NCBI GenBank assembly: GCA_003427395.1
Contig: BFEA01000037.1
Span: 1,132,283 to 1,169,103, forward strand
Origin: Chara braunii
Taxonomy: Eukaryota > Streptophyta > Charophyceae > Charales > Characeae
Reading direction: 5' to 3'
Length of the DNA stretch: 36,821 bases
The position numbers and the translations under genes are program-made. This document shows positions 30,060-36,821 of the stretch, one piece after another (the stretch's first letter is position 1; every line of letters starts with the position of its first letter). Under the pieces are notes generated by a model. It saw nothing but the letters and a program-made list of their open reading frames with translations, made no database searches and was not told where the DNA came from.

Positions 30060-30224
30060 TTTAGATTTTTTTATTAGGCGAATATTTTTCTAAAAATCAT
30101 CAAAGTCAGGGTACTTTTTGCACCTCGCTCTGAGCCTGTCGGGATTTGAACTCGTGAATTTTCACGAGTTGTTTCCCTACCTCTCCCAATCTGACAACTC
30201 CCATCCCCGTTTTCAGGGGAGGGC
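30060..30224 (-). mobile_element. Second tRNA-like SINE head, minus strand
   Basis: Minus-strand GTTGTCAGATTGGGAGAGG (30198-30180) fits an A box and CGAGTTCAAATCCC (30154-30141) a B box, at tRNA spacing. A related A-box segment, GTAGCTGGCAGGTTGGGAGG, lies on the minus strand at about 29865-29846, and both are preceded by a CCCTGA...GGGGA.GG string. This suggests two copies of one family. Confidence 0.45.
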
Positions 30225-30959
30225 AGGGGAGAAAAGAGAAAAAGAAGGTAGAAGCAGAGAAAAGGAAAAAGAAAAAGCCACGGTCACGAATGTGGCCGCG
30301 ATTACGATCAGATATAGGCCGAACTGGCCTAACTGTGACTCAGGCTAGAGGCTGGGGAGTCGAAGACGTAGTGAGGGGAGCTTGGCTGGAAACAACAATT
30401 TTCCCACTAAACCTGCACTCAGTGTGGGACTGAGTGCAGGGAAACGGGAGAAAAAAAAAGGGGCAGTTGAGTACAATTGCCACCCTAAGTGTGTGGCTGA
30501 GGTGAGACAGCCTCAGTCCGTTGATCTGGCTCAGATCAACGGCCCCAGGCAAGTGACGAATTTTGTCTGGGGGCAGTTGAGGCGGCTGCTGCCCTCCTCA
30601 GCCACTACAAAAGAGGCAGTTGTCCCCCAGCTGCCCCACACTTGCCTCCAGCTGCCAGTGTGTGACAGCACACTTGCCTCATCGCTGGAGTGCTGGAGAG
30701 GAGGCATGTGTGCTGTCGGCGAAGATGGAGGACTGCGGAGGAGCGCGACGAAGGAGGAGACAGCCATAGCCTTGGCTGGAGCACTCTGCTCCACCCCTTG
30801 GCAGGCTGGTCTCAAGGGGGACTTTGCGGCAGCGGAGCGTGGCAAGGAGCGACGGGGAGCACGACAACTGGTGGAGGTGTGTCAGACGATATTTTCGGCA
30901 ACCATAACCCATTTTTGTGGGATTTTGTGGGGTTATGCTGCCGAAATACCGCGGCGTCG

Positions 30960-31480
30960 GCGCGACACCTTTATTTTGAGGGGTGACGCTGCCGTTTTCA
31001 CAACATGTCGACGGCATTTTGTTTTGAAGAGTGACGTTGCCGTTTTCACGGCACGGTAGTACAGCGCGGCGGAGCACCGCCGTCTTTTTGCGGTGGTACG
31101 ACACAGCGAAGCGCCGCCGTCTTTTCACGGTGGTACGACACAGCGAAGCGCCGCCGTCTTTTTGCGGTGGTACGACACAGCGAAGCGCCGCTGTCCTTTT
31201 GCGGTGGTACGGCACGGCAAAGCACGGCCGTTTTTTTTACGGTGGTACGGCACGGCAAAGCGCTGCCGTTTTTTTTAAGGTGATACAGCACAGCGAAGCG
31301 CTGCCGTTTTTTTACGGTGGTACGGCACGGCGAAGCGCCGCCGTCTTTTGAGGTGGTACGGCACGGCGACGCACTGCCGTCTTTTTTACAGTGGTACGGC
31401 ATGGCGAAGCGCTGCTGTTTTTTTTTTTTTTTTTTTACTGTGGTACGGCACAGCGAAGTGCTGCCCTTTTTTTTTACGAG
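30960..31480. repeat. 37-bp GC-rich minisatellite, about 12-14 copies
   Basis: Units marked by GGTGGTACGRCACRGCGAAG recur at 31094, 31131, 31168, 31205 and onward to about 31440, with period 37-39 and variable T runs. More degenerate units extend left to about 30960. The two neighbouring strand-opposite frames of 100-196 codons are products of the repeat. Confidence 0.93.
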
Positions 31481-32138
31481 GATTCGGCACGACAATGGAA
31501 TTGTGGCATGACGGTGGGACGTGAGTGGGTGGCGCATTGACCATTGAGAGCACGTGACACTTGCGGTTTTGACACCAGGTAGTGTTATTCTTTTTTTGGA
31601 GAGCGTGGTGAGAACGGTTTCGGCAATTGGGACCATCCGATGCTACAAGCGGTAGTGCGGGACCACTTGGGACCACTCGGGATCAGTTGGGATCGACGCA
31701 GGATGCAATGGATTTTTTTGGGATGAGTGCGGCTCGCCATCTTAGCACTTGGGACTGCCGCGAGTGAAACTTGCGAGTCGGGAACAGATTGGGACAAGCA
31801 GTTGGCCCAAGACTTACCTCGGCACTGGGGTTTCTTCGGCGACGTGTATATGTTACTTGGCTTTCTTGAGTGAGCCACAGCGCGTTCAGCACCACTTCAC
31901 TCAAGGTCAGTCAGTGGACGACTCAGACTCCCTTCACACCTGTGTGCACCCACACATTGCTTGACCCTTTTGCTTTGAATGTTCAGGAGAAAAGGTTAAG
32001 TGGGGTTGTGGGCGTCGTGCATGAGTGAAAAGGTGGGTTTGACGTGAGTAGTGGGACTTGGTTTGTCTTCTTTTGATCGTGTTGTCTGCGTGGTGTGCAG
32101 GTGAGTAAAAAAACTACGTATGAAAGTGTGACAAAATT

Positions 32139-32494
32139 TAGGTTACCAATGGTCCGGGGGCCGGTCGTCTCCCCCGGACGTCTCCCCATATGTCCGGTAC
32201 CCCCGTCATCCGAAAAAACAATTTTTTTTTCTTCAAAAAAATAAAAATATATTTTCGGTTTTTGATTTTTAACTCATGATTGGATACGAATTTGAACATG
32301 ACTCCAAGGCAAAAGTTGCTTGTATTGTTATGTTACATAACATATATAGTTTTTTTCAGATTTTTCTGAGTTTTTTTTTTTTTTTTTTTTTGCTAGGTCG
32401 GACATACCCTGTCCGGTCGGACGTCCGACCAAACGTCCGGTCGGACATCCCGAACGGTCAAGGGGTTCCCGGACGTCCGATCCAACAACCTAGC
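32139..32494. mobile_element. Short fold-back (hAT-type MITE candidate)
   Basis: The left edge TAGGTTACC...GGTCCGGGGGCC (32139) is mirrored by the right edge GGTTCCCGGACGTCCGA...AACCTAGC (to 32494). The flanks ACAAAATT (32131-32138) and TCAAAATT (32495-32502) match in 7 of 8 bases. Subterminal regions are rich in GTCCGGAC/GGACGTCC words, and the right 100 bp can fold on itself. The interior is AT-rich, non-coding. Confidence 0.62.
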
Positions 32495-33369
32495 TCAAAA
32501 TTCTATTTGACAAAATGACGGAGAGTTTCGCCTCCTTACCTTTTTTTTCTTTCATTAGTTAGTTAGGTGAACTTGCTTGCTATTTTTGAAGGATAATCGA
32601 TGGGTGTCGTGAGAAAAGGAATCTTGAAAACAGAAAGAGAATCAAAGCATAATGAATTTAACTTTTCCCTAGGAAACCCGTTCGATCCCGATCGACACTC
32701 TTATTTGCATCTCTCCGAATGAGTCTTTATCTCTCGCTCCTGACTTTTCTTTTCATCCAAGTTACCTTGAGTTTAGAAAACAAGAACAGTTAAAACCTTT
32801 TTGCGGTGAACACATTCTCATCTTTCAAGGAAGCATCTGGGGTGAAGGTTCGTTGCTTTAGGATTCGGCCCTGTTATCGACCCAGAGTGGACCGTTTCTA
32901 CGGGGTGGGTACTTTGCCGATTCGGTGGACCCGGTCCGGCTTCTGAGATCTGAGTCTTGTGCTCGGGCGAGGAGGAGTACTCCAGACCACTTCCTAGAGG
33001 GTGAGGCATGCAACACTTCAAGCAATACACCTGATAAAGAATCATTCGCAAAGCAGTCTGTCATCGAAAAGATTAGGAACGTACGGCGACAAGTGTGTGT
33101 CGTACGTAGGTTGGAATGAATGACTTTGGCAGCGCATCTCATTAAGTAAAAACTAAGGCAGTACGACTACCTTGTCGGTTCCACCAATATTATTGTCGAT
33201 AGTCAAATTCTTGTTGGCGGTTATTTGATTGTTTTGTGGTGTTCGATCTGAGATGGTCGGATTGTATTTCGATCCTATGTTATTGGATGTATCTAATGAT
33301 GATTTGGATTCTATCTGTCATCATTTCAGATTGAATATATTTTCCTGTTGACTAGGGTCGATTCTTTTT

Positions 33370-33376
33370 TATATAA
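33370..33376 (+). promoter_or_regulatory. Candidate LTR TATA box
   Basis: TATATAA follows a T run, about 90 bp before the conserved block begins and about 550 bp before the LTR end. This would place the RNA start near the beginning of the conserved R-U5 segment. Inference from position only. Confidence 0.35.
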
Positions 33377-33459
33377 TCATATATGGTCGCTTAACTTTTT
33401 TTTGACTGGTGTTTAAAGAGACTAGGATACTATGGGTTTCACACTTGGCTAAGACCGTC

Positions 33460-33990
33460 CTAGTCGAACGGCGTACACTTCGTTCTTAGGAGATCATCGC
33501 CCTAATGGACGAACGACGTCCGGGTTCAATTAGCGTTTTAATCTCGCGTACCTATACTACAGCGAACAAGCAAACACCCTCGGTCGATCCACCTCTGCAA
33601 TTGCATTTAAAAGCTTTCGCACGTGGGTCGGTAGCTCGGTAGGGATACGCCCCTAAGGGTGGCGACAACCCCTTAAGGAAGCAAGTTGTGCCCCGCGGGA
33701 ACCTATCCTGTCGTAGGACACCGCGAGATGCACAGCTGGCGCACCCGGCTAAAGCGGTGAAGGAACGACGCGACCGCGCACCTGTCTTTGCGGTTAGCGA
33801 GATTATTTCACGTTGTTTCCAAGTTGTCTCTTATGTTGTGTTTTTGTTTAACTCCTGCGTGACATGGCCGGGAGGGCTCCCACCTTTGCGGGAGAAAAGG
33901 CGGGGGCCAATGCGCTTGACAGGTGGTGCTGTTGCCGGGGATAACGGCAAACTACCGTTGTTCTTGGTGAAACGACACTCGGGGATGAAT
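33460..33990 (+). repeat. Conserved LTR-end/PBS/leader block (plus copy)
   Basis: This aligns with the reverse complement of 13340-13830 (see that entry). It contains a candidate hairpin around a GACAA loop near 33655-33682 that can also be drawn in the other copy. Confidence 0.85.
33924..33941 (+). other. Primer binding site for tRNA-Asp
   Basis: TGGTGCTGTTGCCGGGGA matches the complement of plant tRNA-Asp 3' end (TGGCGCCGTTGCCGGGGA) at 16 of 18 positions. Both differences are C-to-T at CG sites, as expected of methylation decay. It lies 2 nt after the LTR end. Confidence 0.88.
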
Positions 33991-34409
33991 TATGTAGAAA
34001 TTATACTTTCTTTACTTGGCTAAGAGAAAGGTTAGTAACTCTGACCTCTATAGGGAGAAGAAGGATAACGCATTTTTGTACTCTATATTGTGGTACATCT
34101 GGTACTAACTTTTATCTTGGAATCGCAGAGGGAGTGTAACTTTAAAGTTGTTTTGATAATGACTTTTAGTTGTGAGAACTGTTATTGTGAACTTAGTTTA
34201 CAAGTAATTTAAATTGTAAGGCTCATTGATAGAAGATTAAACGTCTGTTGTATGTGTGTGGAATGTTGTCTACAATGGAATGACACCCGAGTAAGTTATT
34301 TTGATGGTTAGGCATAATGTTGAGATCTAAAATTCTTTCAATGGTTGTTAATTAATCAACCAGATTGGTCAATCATTAATGGAGCTTATGCCTTTTGCAG
34401 GGCAACAAA

Positions 34410-35625
34410 ATGACGGGAGGAGTCTTTGGCGACATGCCTCTTTTTAAAGGCAGCGGGGTTGTTAAATTCTTACAGGTCTTCCAGACTCTCGCAACACTGA
34501 TGTTTTGGGGAGAAAATCAAAACTTCATTTTCGTTTTGGGATTTGTGATTGAAGAATTGAAGGTCGAGGTCGGATATTTGTTGCAGACTTCTACAACCTG
34601 GAGGGAATTTCAAAAACTGATGATTTTCAAATACCCGGAACCGCCTGAGGAGGAGAAAAAAGAAGAGAATAAAAATAATCCTCGGGATGAAAGTGTGACT
34701 GGAAAAGCCCAACTTATAGAACAAAGAACCATGGAAAGAGAAACCTTACCTAAGGTAAACGTTCCTCTTTTCAATGGTAATTTTGTCTCCATTTTTATCG
34801 AAAAATTTGAATAGTCGACATCTATTAATGATTGGGATGAACCTCGGATGTTGAGGCGAGTTCTTAGATATATTGACAAAGATTTCGTGAATATAGTCCT
34901 GCGAATAATTGAGACTTCATTAGCGTGGTCTCATTTTTGCGATACTATGTTAGACGAATTTTTGTTAGGTGATACAATAACAACAATTGAGGACTTGAGG
35001 AATGTTGAGCAATGTCCATATGTAGTAAAGGAAAAGTTTCTGGCTGAATTTGAACGGGTGGCTCGTCGAATTTAGGGGTTTACAGATAGACAGAAGTGTC
35101 TTGCTTTTCTTGAGAAATTTTCTGAAGGGGAGCAATGTTTGTTTACCCGAGGAGAAAACAGTAAATTCAATTGGGAAAGAATTCGGTCAAATTTTATTCA
35201 CCAAGAATTTAGTTGAATATTTTACCAGACTCTTCGAATACAGTTTCGCATACAAAAAATTGAGAGAGAGTGTCGAGTTGACAAGCGAAAGAGAGACTCA
35301 GATCCTATGACGAATCTCTCAGAAATCAGAAGAATACTGCAAAAAGGAAAGGACGATTTTTGTCACGAGTATCAAAAGGCAAGGATAAAATGTCCTTTGG
35401 AGGACCCATGTGTGCGAGATAGGGACAATGAGAGGAATCATTTGGATGATTCTTCGATGTCAACTGCTCAAAGAGCATAACATTGCGAGTCAGCATCTCG
35501 AAATCAACGAGACCAGCAAGTAAAGAAGAGAAAGATTTTATTGGAAGAATATTATCTGTAAGAGATGTGGTAGTATCGGACACACTCTGAGTAGATGCAA
35601 GGGATTGGGAGTTACGGAGAAATAG
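34410..35625 (+). pseudogene. Gag relic with two tandem Gag core domains and a CCHC knuckle
   Basis: ATG 34410 opens MTGGVFGDMPLFKGSGVV. Core 1 (about 34434-34640) and core 2 (about 34755-34965) share PLF-x-G, F-x3-F, W-x-E, VL, TS-x2-W-x2-F in the same order, separated by an acidic linker (EPPEEEKKEENK). A TAG at 34812 and others near 35073 and 35213 interrupt a single frame. A conserved-looking stretch (TDRQKCLAFLEKFSEGEQ, NSKFNWERIRSNFIHQ) follows. After a frameshift near 35550 comes ICKRCGSIGHTLSRCK (35554-35601), an intact C-x2-C-x4-H-x4-C knuckle, and a stop at 35623. A TTTTGCAG just upstream (34393-34400) could be a splice acceptor. Confidence 0.78.
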
Positions 35626-35980
35626 ATTATTGAAATTCTGATTTCGATGGCCGAGTGCACTATGAACTCGAAACATTTTTGTGAGTGAGAATGAGAATGT
35701 CAACTTAAAGTTGGTATTTCTCTTTGATAAGATAAAGATTCTATCTAATTGATATATCATTTTATTCATGCTATTATCCATTGAAGAGCTATCTATTTTG
35801 TTTATTATTGAAGAACATATGATATAGATCATTATGAAATTTCATGTGAAAGCATTTGTTGTGAATTGTTTTGATTTTGTGAGTATTTGGTTGAATGTAC
35901 GTTGTTGAGAAATTGTGAATTTGTAGGTAGACGACTATGGTTGCCGCAAGGGGAGAAGTGACTACCTCTCCTCGTGTCAG
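35626..35980. other. AT-rich non-coding stretch after gag
   Basis: No protease or RT motif follows gag. The sequence is AT-rich with weak internal repetition. I see no feature to name. Confidence 0.55.
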
Positions 35981-36406
35981 GCATAGTCATCGTATCCCTA
36001 TAACCAGGGTCTAGCCATCTTTGGCTGTAGAAGGTAAGGTTGTTCGGGAAGACCTCGGTTGAAATGATGTTCAAAGTTTATTTCAATTAACACAATTGTG
36101 TCGCATAAGTAGCGGCCTGCACGAATGGTGTAACGACTGCCCCGCTGTCTCCAACATGGGCTCAGTGAGTGAAATTGAATTCTTCGTGAAGATGCATAGT
36201 CATCGTATCCCTATAACCAGGGTCTAGCCATCTTTGGTTGTAAAAGGTAAGGTTGTTCGGGAAGACCTCGGTTGAAATGATGTTCGAAGTTTATTTCAAT
36301 TAACACAATTGTGTCACATAAGTAGTGACCTGCACGAATGGTGTAACGATTGCCCCGTTGTCTCCAACGTGGGCTCAGTGAGTGAAATTGAATTCTTCGT
36401 GAAGAT
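35981..36406. repeat. 213-bp tandem duplication including 26S rRNA sequence
   Basis: Positions 35981-36193 recur at 36194-36406 with about a dozen C/T or G/A differences. Each copy has about 115 bp of unassigned sequence and about 98 bp of rRNA-like sequence. The junction falls at a shared GATGC. Confidence 0.93.
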
Positions 36407-36500
36407 GCGGAGTACCAGCGGCTAAACGGTAAGACCCCGTGCACCTTTACTATAGCTTTGCATTGACAACCTTGATTGAATGTGTAGGATGGGTGGAAGG
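36096..36500 (+). pseudogene. Mitochondrial-type 26S (LSU) rRNA fragment, nuclear copy
   Basis: GGCCTGCACGAATGG, GCCCCGCTGTCTCC, GTGAAATTGAATTC, GTGAAGATGCGGAGTACC, GGTAAGACCCCGTGCACCTT, TTACTATAGCTTTGCATTGA and GTGTAGGATGGGTGGAAGG are, in order, the strongly conserved stretch spanning the end of domain IV and the start of domain V of large-subunit rRNA (about 1940-2130 in E. coli numbering). The spelling is closer to plant mitochondrial 26S than to plastid 23S. The first copy covers about 36096-36193. The second covers about 36309-36500 and runs on past the duplication. A GTGA insertion and decay-type changes mark it as non-functional. Confidence 0.85.
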
Positions 36501-36684
36501 TAGTCATCAGTTCTACTCTACATGAGACAGATTGATGAATGAAAATAGTGAAATTTGGATGGAATGTGAAGAAGTTTGAATCGCAATCAAGATCTGGTTC
36601 CGAATGAATCCCATTTATTTTAGGATGAATATTATGGAATGTTATAGCGATTGCTGAGGAATGGTTATCGGAAAGAGGACTGGC
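36501..36684. other. Unassigned DNA right of the rRNA fragment
   Basis: After GGGTGGAAGG the rRNA similarity is lost. The segment is AT-rich with ATGGAATG-type words and shows no gene. Confidence 0.5.
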
Positions 36685-36797
36685 TCCCATCACCGGACAG
36701 GGGAGTGACTTCCATCAGCAACTGACGACTCGTTCCCATCAGTGGACTGGGAGGTCATTCCCATCAGCAACTAGGGAGCCATTCCCATATTGATGGA
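36685..36797. repeat. 25-bp minisatellite, about 5 units
   Basis: TTCCCATCAGYRRACT-type units start near 36685, 36711, 36734, 36759 and 36782. The array may continue beyond the window. Confidence 0.8.
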
Positions 36798-36821
36798 ATG
36801 AAAGGCCCGCGGGGGTTTAAG

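Larger units (their letters stand above)
28523..33921 (+). repeat. Giant 5' LTR (about 5.4 kb)
   Basis: It starts TGTCGGGGCAAATACCC (28523-28539), with 16 of 17 bases identical to the minus-strand element's LTR start, and ends TGCGCTTGACA (33911-33921) 2 nt before the PBS. The last about 460 bp align with the other LTR. Inside are minus-strand tRNA-like segments, a 40-bp A run, a 37-bp minisatellite (30960-31480), and a fold-back element (32139-32494). Part of the length is therefore insertions and repeats. Reading frames in it (for example across the minisatellite) have no recognisable domains. Confidence 0.7.
28523..36821 (+). mobile_element. Plus-strand giant-LTR Ty3/gypsy-like element (5' LTR, PBS, gag; right end beyond recognisable sequence)
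   Basis: It has the same architecture as the minus-strand element: 5' LTR 28523-33921, GG spacer, PBS to tRNA-Asp 33924-33941, and gag 34410-35625. Protease, RT and integrase are not seen before the window end. From about 35981 the sequence is mitochondrial-rRNA-like, so the element is either interrupted or truncated there. The true right boundary is unknown. The 5' LTR is preceded by CGCGG as the possible target duplication. Confidence 0.72.

Noticed and set aside
31046-31636. Long open frames across 30679-31636 on both strands as genes
   Set aside because: They are created by the 37-bp minisatellite, whose period leaves frames open; the proteins are repetitive and have no domain.
36096-36500. 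Functional rRNA gene
   Set aside because: Only a short internal part of LSU rRNA is present, duplicated, with an insertion and decay changes, in nuclear transposon context.

Overview
The window looks like transposable-element-dense nuclear DNA of a land plant. The supports are a chromodomain-type Ty3/gypsy pol, L1-type LINEs with CCHC and zf-RVT fingers, hAT elements with 8-bp target duplications, LTR retroelements primed by tRNA-Asp, and a decayed piece of plant-type mitochondrial 26S rRNA. I recognise no intact host gene. Nearly every coding relic carries several stops and frameshifts, many of them TAG or TGA where CAG or CGA would be expected, as in old methylated repeats. I cannot name the species.

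Layout. (1) 1-6812: a decayed plus-strand chromovirus with protease tail, RT, RNase H, integrase and probable chromodomain. It has been hit by two members of one hAT family (ending at 205, and 2783-4201) and by a minus-strand LINE (393-2167) flanked by a 14-bp target duplication. (2) 6813-9206: minisatellite, GA microsatellite, a tRNA-derived SINE (8109-8514) and unassigned DNA. (3) 9207-20695: a minus-strand LTR retroelement with gag, an extra upstream ORF, a tRNA-Asp PBS (13383-13400) and a 5' LTR of about 7.3 kb that holds two kinds of internal repeat array. (4) 20696-28522: a spacer with a GTACG-rich fold-back element, a dead L1 LINE (about 22241-28125) and a 95-bp satellite. (5) 28523 to the window end: a plus-strand relative of the element in (3), with a 5' LTR of about 5.4 kb, a tRNA-Asp PBS (33924-33941) and a gag that appears to carry two tandem copies of the Gag core domain. 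Beyond gag lies mitochondrial 26S rRNA-like DNA with a 213-bp tandem duplication, then a short minisatellite.

The most interesting system is the pair in (3) and (5). These two elements stand head to head, share LTR termini (TGTCGGKGCAAATACCC at the start, TGCGCTYGACA at the end), have the same 2-nt spacer and PBS type, and share about 500 bp of LTR-end/PBS/leader sequence. The rest of their very long LTRs looks unrelated. They fit a giant-LTR, tRNA-Asp-primed Ty3/gypsy family resembling the plant Athila/Tat/Ogre group. No pol is visible for either copy, so lineage placement is inference.
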